Below are positions 44,848-53,880 of a stretch of DNA of 64,000 bases, in pieces. Under the pieces are notes generated by a model. That model saw only the letters and a list, made by a program, of their open reading frames with translations, was not told where the DNA came from and searched no databases. The stretch comes from Micavibrio aeruginosavorus ARL-13 (GTDB lineage Bacteria > Pseudomonadota > Alphaproteobacteria > Micavibrionales > Micavibrionaceae). A program made the position numbers and the translations under genes. Each line of letters begins with the position of its first letter. The stretch's first letter is position 1. Where the stretch lies: NCBI RefSeq assembly GCF_000226315.1, contig NC_016026.1:1612001-1676000 (forward strand), in the 5' to 3' direction.

Positions 44848-45711
44848 ATGACATTTTCCCGCTTCGCCCCATCCCCCACCGGATATTTGCATATCGGCCA
44901 CGCCTGGTCCGCGCTGTTCAGCGCCGCCCACGGCACGATGATTTTGCGGATCGAAGATATCGACACCACGCGATGCAAACCGGAATTTGAAACCGGGATT
45001 TTTGATGACCTCGATTGGCTCGGCCTGACCTGGCCGAAACCGGTGCGGCGGCAATCAGATCACTTCGCGGATTACCGCGCAGCACTGGCGCGGCTGGATG
45101 ATATGGGTTTGCTCTACCCCTGCTTCTGCACACGCAGGGACATCCAAGATGAAATCGCCCGTGCGGACTCCGCCCCGCATGGGCCAGAGGGGCATCTCTA
45201 CCCCGGCACATGCCGCAACCTCTCCGCCGATGACCGCGCCCGGAAAATGGACGCGGGAGCTCCCTACGCCCTGCGCCTGAACATGGATGCCGCCCTGGCC
45301 ACCCTCACCGCCCCCCTCACATGGCATGACCGTTATCGCGGCCAACAAACGGCCACACCGGACATTCTGGGCGACGTCGTTCTGGCCCGCAAAGACACGC
45401 CCGCCAGCTATCATTTGTGCGTAACGCTGGACGACCATATCCAGAACGTGGATATCGTGACACGCGGCGAAGACCTTTTCTACGCCTCACACCTGCACCG
45501 TTTATTGCAATATCTGCTGAATTTAAACATCCCCGAATGGGCCCATCACCCGCTGCTGCTGGACCCGGATGGCAAGCGCTTCGCCAAACGCAATAACGCC
45601 GTCACCCTGCGCCATATGCGCGAGACTCAAGGCAAAGACCGAACCGATATCATTACGCTTGTACGGGACTCTCTACCAACTGACGGGCCGTGGCGCTGGC
45701 ATCTACCATAA
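44848..45711 (+). CDS. gluQ: Glutamyl-Q tRNA(Asp) synthetase
   Basis: Attaches glutamate to queuosine in the anticodon of tRNA-Asp. It has 287 residues, like a class I glutamyl-tRNA synthetase catalytic core lacking the anticodon-binding domain. The HIGH motif is SPTGYLHIGHAWSA near 9-22; the KMSKS-equivalent is GKRFAKRNNA near 248. Zinc ligands are visible as CFCTRRD and PGTCRN. No ribosome-binding site is clear before the ATG. Its presence implies queuosine modification in this organism. Confidence 0.92.
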   Translation: MTFSRFAPSPTGYLHIGHAWSALFSAAHGTMILRIEDIDTTRCKPEFETGIFDDLDWLGLTWPKPVRRQSDHFADYRAALARLDDMGLLYPCFCTRRDIQDEIARADSAPHGPEGHLYPGTCRNLSADDRARKMDAGAPYALRLNMDAALATLTAPLTWHDRYRGQQTATPDILGDVVLARKDTPASYHLCVTLDDHIQNVDIVTRGEDLFYASHLHRLLQYLLNLNIPEWAHHPLLLDPDGKRFAKRNNAVTLRHMRETQGKDRTDIITLVRDSLPTDGPWRWHLP

Positions 45712-45833
45712 AAGACGATTGACCAATGGATTCAATTCATTGTAGCCTATTGTGACATTGCCGCTTCAGGCAAGCCCACCCCGCCATTTTTCTTCACCTG
45801 CCACCTCAACATCCCACCTTAAGAGGTTATTTC

Positions 45834-46163
45834 ATGGATCTTCTTCATATTGACGGCAAACCCTATGTGCTGGTTCCGATGCAGGAATACCGCAAGCTCA
45901 CCAACCGGGTGGATGAAGATGCCGCCGCGGATGCCGCGTTGCCAGATGATGTTTTAAACGCCATCGCCGCCCGCACCGATCACCCGGTTAAAATCCTGCG
46001 TCGTTTTCGCAAGATGACCCAGGTTGATCTGGCCAAAATGGCGGATATGTCCCGCGCTTATTTGACCGAGATTGAAACCGGCCGCAAGCAGGGATCGATC
46101 CGCGCCATGCGCCAATTGGCGGATGCGCTGAAGGTCAATCCCGGCCTGTTGCTGGCCCAATAA
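45834..46163 (+). CDS. HTH (XRE) regulator, antitoxin-like
   Basis: A 109-residue protein. The N-terminal segment (GKPYVLVPMQEYRKL) resembles the strand and helix of antitoxin-type regulators, and residues about 50-105 form a Cro/C1 helix-turn-helix (FRKMTQVDLAKMADMSRAYL, EIETGRKQGSIRAMRQLADA). AAGAGG precedes the ATG. No toxin gene lies on either side (gluQ before, an amidase on the other strand after), so it is an orphan regulator on present evidence. Confidence 0.78.
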   Translation: MDLLHIDGKPYVLVPMQEYRKLTNRVDEDAAADAALPDDVLNAIAARTDHPVKILRRFRKMTQVDLAKMADMSRAYLTEIETGRKQGSIRAMRQLADALKVNPGLLLAQ

Positions 46164-46166
46164 GAA

Positions 46167-47003
46167 TTATACGGAAACCAAGTTAAAATTCCGATCATGG
46201 CGAAGCGCGGGGATTGCACTCCGCGCTTTTTCGCTGTCCGCTAGGGTCAGCTTGGCCGTGATTAAGCCCGGCGCATCGCCACCTTCGGCCAACACCTTGC
46301 CCCACGGATCAACGATCAGGGAATGGCCATAGGTCATCCGCCCACCTTCATGCGTACCGCATTGCGCGGCCGCCAAAACGAACGATCCCGTTTCAATTGC
46401 CCGGGCGCGCAGCAAAGATTCCCAATGCGCCACCCCGGTCGGCACGGTAAAGGCCGCCGGAACGGTCAAAATCCGTGCCCCACCCTGTGCCAACGTGCGG
46501 AACAAGGGCGCAAAGCGCAAATCATAACAAATGCCCATGCCGATTTTGCCAAACGGCGTATCCACCAACACGGCCTTGTCCCCCGGAACGATATGCGCGC
46601 TTTCGCGGTGCGTTTCCCCGGTGGGCAAATCAACATCGAACAAATGGATTTTGTCGTAGCACGCGGCAATGTCGCCATTGGCGGCGAAAATGTAACCGCG
46701 GTTGGCCATCTTATCATCGGCCACCTTGACGGCGATGGACCCCACATGGATCCAGATACCCAAATCCCGCGCGAGGTCGGAAAAATATGGTAAAGCTGGA
46801 TGCTCACTCTCCGCCTTGGCCGATTTCAATTTCTCGGTCGCCGGGAACCGCATATGGCATGTATTTTCCGGTGTCTGGACAAACTGCGCCCCATCCAAAG
46901 CCGCCACGCGGATCATATCGCCGGCGGTTTTCAAATTGGTATCAATGTCCGGACCGCTGGTCATTTGGACCAGCGCCACGTTTAAGGTTTCGGGCGTACT
47001 CAT
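46167..47003 (-). CDS. Carbon-nitrogen hydrolase (nitrilase superfamily, Nit1/Nit2-like)
   Basis: Amidase of 278 residues. The Glu-Lys-Cys triad is E46 (QTPENTCHM), K118 (CYDKIHLFDVDLP) and C159 (GIGMGICYDLRF, with the usual context). The HLFDVDLP and ESAHIVPGD sequence is typical of the Nit1/Nit2 branch, which acts on deaminated glutathione or omega-amides in metabolite repair. The start codon overlaps the grxC stop by four bases. The comF-grxC-nitrilase grouping is common in alphaproteobacteria. Confidence 0.9.
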   Translation of the reverse strand: MSTPETLNVALVQMTSGPDIDTNLKTAGDMIRVAALDGAQFVQTPENTCHMRFPATEKLKSAKAESEHPALPYFSDLARDLGIWIHVGSIAVKVADDKMANRGYIFAANGDIAACYDKIHLFDVDLPTGETHRESAHIVPGDKAVLVDTPFGKIGMGICYDLRFAPLFRTLAQGGARILTVPAAFTVPTGVAHWESLLRARAIETGSFVLAAAQCGTHEGGRMTYGHSLIVDPWGKVLAEGGDAPGLITAKLTLADSEKARSAIPALRHDRNFNLVSV

Positions 47004-47257
47004 GCGGACAAGAGCTGGTCCAGCTCCCCTTTCGAATCCAGCGCATGCAGATCATCACATCCGCCAATATGCGCATCGTTGATGAAAATTTGCGGAATGG
47101 TGCGGCGGCCATTAGCCCGACCCAGCATTTCCTCGCGCTTGGCATCATCCTCATCCACCTTGTATTCGGTGAAGGGGACGCCCTTGCGGGTCAGCAGGGC
47201 CTTGGCCCGGTCGCAATACGGGCAATACGCCCCGGAGTAAATCTCGACTTTTGCCAT
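47000..47257 (-). CDS. grxC: Glutaredoxin 3
   Basis: Glutathione-dependent dithiol oxidoreductase of 85 residues. The active site Cys12-Pro-Tyr-Cys15 follows the first strand (VEIYSGAYCPYC). The glutathione-binding features RRTIPQIFIND and GGCDDLHAL are present. It overlaps the downstream amidase gene by four bases, giving a two-gene operon that may link glutathione redox and repair of damaged glutathione. Confidence 0.95.
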   Translation of the reverse strand: MAKVEIYSGAYCPYCDRAKALLTRKGVPFTEYKVDEDDAKREEMLGRANGRRTIPQIFINDAHIGGCDDLHALDSKGELDQLLSA

Positions 47258-47321
47258 GGTTCGGTTTCCTCTATGTTAGGACCCTAGATATAGCACGCTT
47301 AAACGGGTTTGACAGACCAAC

Positions 47322-48578
47322 ATGACAACAAAACGACAAGCCCCAATAAAATCAAAGACCTTTGATGTTGTTATCAGCGGCGCCGGGGTTCCGGGGCTGG
47401 CGCTGGCCGCCCTTTTGGGCCGGGCCGGGCTGACCGTGGCCGTCATCGACCCCGCCCCCATCCCCGCGCCGGATGATGTAACGGATAACGCCCGCACAGC
47501 CGCCCTGATGCACGCCTCCGTCAATGTCCTGCGTGCAACCGGGGCTTGGGATGAAGTCGCCCGCTATGGCGCGGCGCTGGAAACATTGCGGATTGTCGAA
47601 GACAGCACCGGAAAGAAAGACCGGGCCGTCACCGTTGACTTCCATGCCTCCGACATCGACCTGCCGTGGTTTGGCATCAATATGCCGAATGACCGTTTGC
47701 GTGCGGCCTTGGGTGTTGCGTGCCACGCCGTTCCAAACATTACCTTCTTCATCCCCGCCCGCGTTGCCGATTATGGCGCGGATGATACGGGGGTCAGCAT
47801 TGCGCTGGATGATAAAACACAACTCCGCGCACGCCTGTTGATCGGAGCGGATGGGCGCAATTCGAATATCCGCACCATCGCGGGCATTGAATGTGACGAA
47901 TTTGACCCGGGGCAAAGCGCCATCACCTGTTTGGTGCAACACACACGCCCACACGGTCATGTATCCACCGAACATCACCGCCCCGGCGGTCCCTTTACCA
48001 CCGTGCCCCTTCCCGGCGCGCATCATTCCAGCATTGTCTGGGTTGAATATGCGAATGATGCCGATGCGTTCATGCGGATGCGAAAAAATGAATTCCAACA
48101 GGCGTTGCAGGACCGCGCCGGTTCCGCGCTCGGCACCGTGACGCTGGACAGTGACCCGACCTGCTGGCCCCTCAAAATCATGCGCGCGCAAAAATTGACC
48201 GCGCCGCGCATGGCCCTGATGGCAGAGGCCGCCCACGTTCTGCACCCGATGGGCGCCCAAGGCCTGAACCTCAGCCTGCGCGATTGCGCCGTTCTGGCCG
48301 AAGTGATTGTCGATGCCGCGCGCGTCGGGGTCGACATCGGATCGCGCAGCGTTCTGGACACGTACGAATCCCGCCGCCGCCCGGACATCATGACCCGCGT
48401 GGCCGCCACCACGGGTCTGAACAAAATGGTCAGCAATGATTTTTCAATCCTGCGATATTTACGCCGCGCCGGGTTGAAAACGGTCGACAGTATTACGCCG
48501 CTGAAAAAATTTGCGATGAACGAAGGCGTGATGCCGGGGTATGACGATAGTCGACTGGCGCGTGGAGAAAATTTGTAA
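47322..48578 (+). CDS. UbiH/UbiF/COQ6-family FAD-dependent hydroxylase
   Basis: Aromatic-ring hydroxylase of 418 residues, most likely for ubiquinone biosynthesis. The FAD Rossmann motif ISGAGVPGLALAALLGRAG is at 18-36, the GADGRNSNIR motif near 172, and LMAEAAHVLHPMGAQGLNLS near 300-320, the family signature. Which ring position it modifies cannot be told; alphaproteobacteria use UbiL, UbiM or UbiH variants. It is divergent from grxC with a 64-base gap. A repeat element follows. Confidence 0.85.
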   Translation: MTTKRQAPIKSKTFDVVISGAGVPGLALAALLGRAGLTVAVIDPAPIPAPDDVTDNARTAALMHASVNVLRATGAWDEVARYGAALETLRIVEDSTGKKDRAVTVDFHASDIDLPWFGINMPNDRLRAALGVACHAVPNITFFIPARVADYGADDTGVSIALDDKTQLRARLLIGADGRNSNIRTIAGIECDEFDPGQSAITCLVQHTRPHGHVSTEHHRPGGPFTTVPLPGAHHSSIVWVEYANDADAFMRMRKNEFQQALQDRAGSALGTVTLDSDPTCWPLKIMRAQKLTAPRMALMAEAAHVLHPMGAQGLNLSLRDCAVLAEVIVDAARVGVDIGSRSVLDTYESRRRPDIMTRVAATTGLNKMVSNDFSILRYLRRAGLKTVDSITPLKKFAMNEGVMPGYDDSRLARGENL

Positions 48579-48583
48579 AAATT

Positions 48584-48736
48584 AACCACGAATGGACACG
48601 AATAAACACAAATGAAATTCGTCATTCCGGCGAAAGCCGGAATCCATACAATCTATCCGCTGGATACCGGCCTTCGCCGGTATGACGATTACTCAAAAAA
48701 CTATCTATTCGTGTTTATTCGTGTCCATTCGTGGTT
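48584..48736. repeat. Composite repeat: 26-bp inverted repeat enclosing a palindromic element (copy 3 of 5)
   Basis: Outer arms 48584-48609 and 48711-48736 (AACCACGAATGGACACGAAT...) are perfect 26-base inverted repeats. Inside lies a GTCATTCCGGCGAAAGCCGGAAT element (48620-48687) of the dispersed family. The nested arrangement resembles a small non-coding mobile element. Confidence 0.8.
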
Positions 48737-48745
48737 TTAAAAACC

Positions 48746-49513
48746 TTACTCTCGGCTCACCCGCGCCACGGCCACAACGTCCACCCGCGCAGCACCAGCG
48801 TTCAATAACGTTTGCGCACATTCGCGCACCGTAGCCCCGGTCGTAAACACATCATCAATCAGAACAACATTTTTCCCGCGCACCGCACTCGCATGACGGG
48901 GATTGACCGTAAACGCGCCCTTCACATTCGCGCGGCGTTCGGCGGCGCGTTTATGCCCCTGCGATTCCGTTGCGCGGTGACGGATCAGCCCATCGGCCAG
49001 ACACGGCAAGCCCGATGCCTTCGCCACACCGTGCGCCAGCAAGGCCGCCTGATTATACCGTCGCCGCATCAACCGCCAGCGATGCAATGGCACAGGCACC
49101 AGCACATCGGCATCCGTCCACAATTCCGCCCCCGCCCGCATCATCCATGGCACCAGAACGGGAACCGCGTGCAGATGGTCGGCATGTTTGAATTTCAGAA
49201 TGACACCCCGGCTGGCATCGTCATACACCACCGCCGCCCGGGCCGTGGTAAAAGGTGGTGGGTCGTCCAGACAGGCCGCGCATTGCAGGTCATCCACCCC
49301 CTCGGACGTGAACGGAAACGGCATGCCACAGGTTCGGCAAAAAGGCGGCGCGATGAAAGATAAACCCGCCCAGGCCCCCGGGTCCAATTGCCCCGGCGCG
49401 CTCACAATCGCCCCACTTATGATGCAGCGCGGTGGAAAAATTGCATCCACAACCCGCCCCACCCCGTGGAGAAGAGCATTAACACACTGTTTTAAAACAG
49501 ACATTTGCTCCAC
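48746..49513 (-). CDS. comF: ComF family phosphoribosyltransferase-like protein
   Basis: A 255-residue member of the ComF family, needed for DNA uptake in competent bacteria and of unclear role elsewhere. The N-terminal zinc-ribbon cysteines are in PPRCIIS, FCRTCGMPF and CAACL. The phosphoribosyltransferase fold carries VPVPLHRWRLMRRRYNQ and the PRPP-binding loop VVLIDDVFTTGATV. The start is GTG at 49513 or ATG three codons later; both have GGAG-type sites. It is near grxC and the NDUFAF5-like methyltransferase, as in many alphaproteobacteria. Confidence 0.9.
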   Translation of the reverse strand: MEQMSVLKQCVNALLHGVGRVVDAIFPPRCIISGAIVSAPGQLDPGAWAGLSFIAPPFCRTCGMPFPFTSEGVDDLQCAACLDDPPPFTTARAAVVYDDASRGVILKFKHADHLHAVPVLVPWMMRAGAELWTDADVLVPVPLHRWRLMRRRYNQAALLAHGVAKASGLPCLADGLIRHRATESQGHKRAAERRANVKGAFTVNPRHASAVRGKNVVLIDDVFTTGATVRECAQTLLNAGAARVDVVAVARVSRE

Positions 49514-49625
49514 ACCCTGCTCCCGATATATGTTGCGAAAAACCGGGCCCTTCCGGTATTATACGGAAACCCTAAACCGCCGGATTTCTGGGCAAAAATG
49601 TAACTTCTAACCGTCGAAATTACAA

Positions 49626-52235
49626 ATGGCAGGCGTGAAGAAACGCACATTGCGGGACGGACACAAGAAAGCCCTCGGGCTGGACCAAGACGACTCCGTC
49701 CGCGCCACGCGCCAACAGCCCAAACCCAAAATCCCCGATTCCAATCCGTTGCAGGATCGTTACCAGCGTCTGGCCCACCTGCCCGATGCCACGGTCCGCC
49801 GCGCCTGGTTTACCTTGGCTCACTTGATGGTCCAGCCGGGCTCGACGATCCTCGATCTGGGCTGTGGTGGCGGCAAGTTGACCTATGCCATGGCCGTGCT
49901 GGCGCCGGATATGAAATTTATCGGCATGGATACCGATACACGTGGCATTCAATCCGCGATCAAAACATGGGATGCACCCAATCTGGAATTCCAGAATGGA
50001 CCGATTGATAATCCCGCCGCCGCTGGTATCGGCCCGGTCGACGCGATTATCAATTGCTTCACCCTGCACGAAATTTATTCGCGCAACGCATTCCATGACC
50101 GCCCGGTTGTGCAGGCGCTGGAAAATCAATTTGCCTTGTTAAAGCCCGAAGGCCTTATGCTGATCCGCGATTACGCGAAACCGGACCCGGATGGTTACGT
50201 CCTGATGGAAATGCCGGATGTACGCAGCACGGGCGAAGAATTGCATGAATTGTCCGAAGCCGATTTGCTGGTCTGGTTCTCTGAACATGCCAGCCCGAAC
50301 GGCGACCCCGGTTGCGCCGGATTCTTCATCGAAGAGTTGCCGCCGCGCTTCCCGCGCACGCGCCTGTTCCGCCTGCCGCACAAATGGGCGTATGAATTCA
50401 TTATGCGCAAGGATGATTTGAGCAGCTGGGAAAGCAACCTGCCCAAGGAATTTACATTCTTCACCCAACGCGAATATCGCAAGGCCCTGCGCTCGCTCGG
50501 CGCGCGCGTGTATTACTCCGCGCCGCATTGGAACGATGAATATGTGAAGAACCGCTTCGAAGGTCACTTCCGCCTGTATGGCGAAGATGGCAAACCGCTC
50601 GGGCCGCCGCCGACCAGCTTTATCGCCGTCGCGCAAAAAGTTGGCGAACGCCGGTCCCTGCGCCTGCAGGAACGCCGCCCGTCATCGAAAACCGGATCGT
50701 CCCTGCGCGTGCAGGCGATGCGGAATGACAATGATGGCCGCTTGGTTGATATCGTTACACGCGATATCAACATCACCGAAATTCTGCCCTATCGCGTCAC
50801 GGAAAATGGCGAGCTGAACATCTTCGTTCATCACGGCGTTCCGCGCGGCATCGTAAATGCCGTTCCGCGGATGGGTCAGGATTTAGACGGTAAAAAATGG
50901 TCCGGCCACATGACCGAGGCGATCGCCGTTGAAACCGAAACCGTCACCCATATCGGACCGGACGATGTGAAGGGCGCGGCCTTGTTCGCACGCGATATGC
51001 TGGGCCTGAAACCCATGCCGAACCGCGTGATGGAAAAGGGTCCGGCCGTCTACCCCGCCCCCGATTACATTGATGAACGCATCGACACGCTGTATCTGGA
51101 AGTTGAAAGCTCCAGTGCGACATTGGAACCAAAGGTCATCAATGCGGATATTGCGGGATTCTTAAGCCGCGGCAAAATTGTTGAAATCAGCGCGCAGAGC
51201 ATTCTGAACGGCATCGCCGTTGGCATGATTCCGAACGCACGAATGGAAATTCAAATCCTGGCCCTGTACCAGCGGTTGGGGATGAAGGCCGAAAGCTGGT
51301 CCGAATGCCCGTTGATTTTGGAAGAAGCCGATGTGCCCATCACCGATGTGCATGATCTGATGGCCAAGATGACCGAAACCGATGGCCGCTACCGCGCCAC
51401 ACGCGGCAGCGCCGGTCAATTGCGCCCGGTTCAATCGATTTTTGTGGATGAAGGCCAGATCAATGGCGGCGTGGCCGGCCTTGCCGCCCGCGACATGGAC
51501 TTCATTATTGCCGACGATCAGACGGAAAACATCGCCATTGTGATGCCGCTGCTGCGCAGCCATTCGGGCGAGGTTCTGGCCGGATACACCACCGAATTCC
51601 TGCCCGTGCCACAGCGGTACAAGGGCAACGGCCTGACCGTCACGGTCCCCAGCATCCCCCTGCCCCGCGACATTCGCAGCATGGATGATGCCCGCCACTA
51701 CATCGCCGATTATATGAAGGTCAAACCAGAACACGTCGCACGCATGGGCGAAAGCTTCTTCCTGCACATGGGTCTGACGCCGCGCCGCGTGTACCCGTTC
51801 GTCATGTCCGGTCCGTTCGGCCAGACCAAGGGGCAAATTCACGGCACGACCAATTATTCGCCGCTGAAAGATTTGTGGAAGCTGATGTATTGGGACAATT
51901 CCAAAAGCTTCGCCAAGATCATGTCCCAATCCTATAAATCGCTGTGCCACGACAGTGACATGAGCCCTGTTTTCTCATTCTCGAAGAAAATGGCCGAATC
52001 CTATGGCAAGAGCCCGATGTCCGCCCACGCCACCGATATGCGTGGATTGGGTGGCGGATCATCAACATCCGGCGACAACAATGGCGGCAGCGACAGCGCC
52101 GCTGGCAGTGGCGACACACCATCCGGGGCCTTGTTACAGGATCAACCGCAACAAAACGACACCACCCAGCAAAAACGGATAGAACGTCGCGAAAAAGCCC
52201 GCGACCAGAACGAAAAGAAACCGATCATAAAATAG
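49626..52235 (+). CDS. Long fusion: class I methyltransferase plus uncharacterised C-terminal region
   Basis: Protein of 869 residues. Residues about 60-210 are a SAM-dependent methyltransferase (STILDLGCGGGKLTYAMAV, FIGMDTDTRG, IINCFTLHEIYS). Residues 210-350 continue with AYEFIMRKDD and YYSAPHWND, perhaps the rest of the catalytic region. The next 430 residues (e.g. LPYRVTENGELNIFVHHGVP, EGQINGGVAGLAARDMDFII) match nothing I know and may be a Nudix-like or binding domain. The last 90 are Gly/Ser/Asp- and Gln-rich, with a basic end. It is cytoplasmic by appearance. Substrate unknown. Confidence 0.72.
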   Translation: MAGVKKRTLRDGHKKALGLDQDDSVRATRQQPKPKIPDSNPLQDRYQRLAHLPDATVRRAWFTLAHLMVQPGSTILDLGCGGGKLTYAMAVLAPDMKFIGMDTDTRGIQSAIKTWDAPNLEFQNGPIDNPAAAGIGPVDAIINCFTLHEIYSRNAFHDRPVVQALENQFALLKPEGLMLIRDYAKPDPDGYVLMEMPDVRSTGEELHELSEADLLVWFSEHASPNGDPGCAGFFIEELPPRFPRTRLFRLPHKWAYEFIMRKDDLSSWESNLPKEFTFFTQREYRKALRSLGARVYYSAPHWNDEYVKNRFEGHFRLYGEDGKPLGPPPTSFIAVAQKVGERRSLRLQERRPSSKTGSSLRVQAMRNDNDGRLVDIVTRDINITEILPYRVTENGELNIFVHHGVPRGIVNAVPRMGQDLDGKKWSGHMTEAIAVETETVTHIGPDDVKGAALFARDMLGLKPMPNRVMEKGPAVYPAPDYIDERIDTLYLEVESSSATLEPKVINADIAGFLSRGKIVEISAQSILNGIAVGMIPNARMEIQILALYQRLGMKAESWSECPLILEEADVPITDVHDLMAKMTETDGRYRATRGSAGQLRPVQSIFVDEGQINGGVAGLAARDMDFIIADDQTENIAIVMPLLRSHSGEVLAGYTTEFLPVPQRYKGNGLTVTVPSIPLPRDIRSMDDARHYIADYMKVKPEHVARMGESFFLHMGLTPRRVYPFVMSGPFGQTKGQIHGTTNYSPLKDLWKLMYWDNSKSFAKIMSQSYKSLCHDSDMSPVFSFSKKMAESYGKSPMSAHATDMRGLGGGSSTSGDNNGGSDSAAGSGDTPSGALLQDQPQQNDTTQQKRIERREKARDQNEKKPIIK

Positions 52236-52274
52236 ACCCACGTCCTCGAAACCGGATCATCATAAAATGAAATA

Positions 52275-52354
52275 CGTCATACCGGCGAAGGCCGGTATCC
52301 ATGGGATGGATCGTATGGACCCCGGCCCCAGTCATAATTGGCGCCGGGGTGACG
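52275..52354. repeat. Intergenic palindromic repeat (copy 4 of 5)
   Basis: Begins CGTCATACCGGCGAAGGCC and ends with an inverted, diverged copy GCGCCGGGGTGACG. Same family as 23021-23106. Confidence 0.7.
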
Positions 52355-52367
52355 TGTGGGGCTTGTC

Positions 52368-53303
52368 ATGACGGCTCCATCATCAAAGCCCATCAACGAC
52401 ATGGCCGTCTTTGACCGTGACCGCGTCCGCGCCAACCGCGACCGCGCGGCATCGTTTATGATGGACGGGCATAACTTCCTGCACAATCACGCCATGGCCG
52501 TTTTGGCCGACCGGATTATGGATGTGAAACGCACATTCGACACCGTGATCCAGATTGGTGCCGGACCATCGATTGATGCGTTGGATACCCCCATTCAGTC
52601 GGGCCGCATGGCATCGCCCTTTATCGCCGATTTATCGACCGGGCTCCTGAACAACCATTCCGGCCCGCGCGTGCAAATGGACGAGGAATTTTTGCCCTTC
52701 GCCCCCGAAACATTGGACCTAATCCTTGCGCCATTGGGATTGCACGCCGTCAATGACCTGCCCGGTGCCTTGCTGCAAATCCGCAAAAGCCTGAAACCCG
52801 ATGGGTTGTTTTTGGGCGCGATGCTGGGTGGTGAAACACTATATGAATTACGCGCCTGCCTGCAGGATGCGGAAATGACCGTGCGCGGCGGGATCAGTCC
52901 GCGCATCGCCCCCTTTGCCGACAAACCGCAAATGGGCGGATTACTTCAACGCGCGGGCTTTGCCCTGCCCGTTGTGGATTCCGAAATCATCACCGTCACC
53001 TATTCCGATATGTTCGCCTTGATGCGCGACATTCGCAAAATGGGTGAAGGCAACGCCATCGCCCGCCGTGATACACGCAACCCCGGCCGCACCATGATGA
53101 TGGAAGCCGCAAAATTGTATGCCGAGCGTTTTGCCGATCCAGATGGCCGCATCCGCGCCAGCTTTGAAATCATCTACCTGATCGGCTGGTCCCCGCATGA
53201 CAGCCAGCAAAAGCCCCTGCGCCCCGGCAGTGCGAAAATCCGCCTGGCCGATGCGCTGTCGACAAAAGAAATCGGGGCTGGCGAACCAACCCCGACATCG
53301 TAA
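52368..53303 (+). CDS. NDUFAF5-like/BioC-like SAM-binding protein
   Basis: A 311-residue methyltransferase-fold protein of the alphaproteobacterial NDUFAF5 type. NDUFAF5 in mitochondria hydroxylates an arginine of a complex I subunit, so a role in complex I assembly is plausible. Visible are the degenerate motif I VIQIGAGPSIDAL, the family-typical LGLHAVNDLPGALLQIRKSL and GLFLGAMLGGETLYELR, and LMRDIRKMGEGNA. ATG 52368 is chosen; a GTG four codons upstream is possible. Genomic link to comF and grxC is usual. Confidence 0.83.
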   Translation: MTAPSSKPINDMAVFDRDRVRANRDRAASFMMDGHNFLHNHAMAVLADRIMDVKRTFDTVIQIGAGPSIDALDTPIQSGRMASPFIADLSTGLLNNHSGPRVQMDEEFLPFAPETLDLILAPLGLHAVNDLPGALLQIRKSLKPDGLFLGAMLGGETLYELRACLQDAEMTVRGGISPRIAPFADKPQMGGLLQRAGFALPVVDSEIITVTYSDMFALMRDIRKMGEGNAIARRDTRNPGRTMMMEAAKLYAERFADPDGRIRASFEIIYLIGWSPHDSQQKPLRPGSAKIRLADALSTKEIGAGEPTPTS

Positions 53304-53326
53304 TTTCGTTTATTGGCAATCGACGA

Positions 53327-53764
53327 TTATTCGTCGCCACCTTCACGCGGCGGCATCGGCGCTGCGCCGCCACCACCTTGTTGTTGTGAACGGCGGCCCA
53401 ATTGACGGCGCGGTGCACCCTGACCACCCGGCTGGCCGTTTCCGCCACCCTGATTTTGGTGCGGACGGTTTCCGCCGCCTTGATGCCCTTCGGCCATGTT
53501 TCCGGCGTTGTCATCATCTTCCGGTCCGTTGTCACGGCGACGGGATGAACGATGCGGCGGGATCGGCAACGGGCGCGATGCCATTTGATCACGTTCGCTG
53601 GTCGCGATTTCAATTTCCAGACGTGCGGCAACTTTGCGCAGTTCATGGATCGCTTCCTGCAGTTTCTCGCGCGCGTCCAGATCCTTTTTGTTTCCGGCCC
53701 AGGTTTCATAAACCTTGATGCAAGTATCCGCGGTGTCGCGCAAACGTTTGTCGATTTCGTCCAT
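53327..53764 (-). CDS. Hypothetical protein with disordered Gly/Gln-rich tail
   Basis: A 145-residue protein. The first 65 residues are helical and charged (MDEIDKRLRDTADTCIKVYE, LQEAIHELRKVAARLEIEI), perhaps a coiled coil. The rest is low-complexity and basic-acidic mixed with GGGNGQPGGQGAPRRQLGRR. AGGAG supports the start at 53764; the longer frame overlaps the terminator region. It may bind nucleic acid through the Arg/Gly tail. It follows guaC on the same strand but after a terminator-like hairpin. Confidence 0.68.
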   Translation of the reverse strand: MDEIDKRLRDTADTCIKVYETWAGNKKDLDAREKLQEAIHELRKVAARLEIEIATSERDQMASRPLPIPPHRSSRRRDNGPEDDDNAGNMAEGHQGGGNRPHQNQGGGNGQPGGQGAPRRQLGRRSQQQGGGGAAPMPPREGGDE

Positions 53765-53789
53765 ACCCTGAACTCCTGATTGTCGGGGA

Positions 53790-53821
53790 AAATAAAGCCC
53801 GGGCCACGTGGCCGGGGGCTT
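53790..53821 (-). terminator. Hairpin after guaC, probable terminator
   Basis: On the minus strand AAGCCCCCGGCCACGTGGCC pairs with itself and with CCGGGCTT, followed by TTATTTT. A second stem lies at about 53838-53868. Confidence 0.6.
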
Positions 53822-53880
53822 GGAAAGATTAGGCAAGGATACCCCTGCGGTCCGAAAACCGCAAGGGTTTCCAAAATCAC

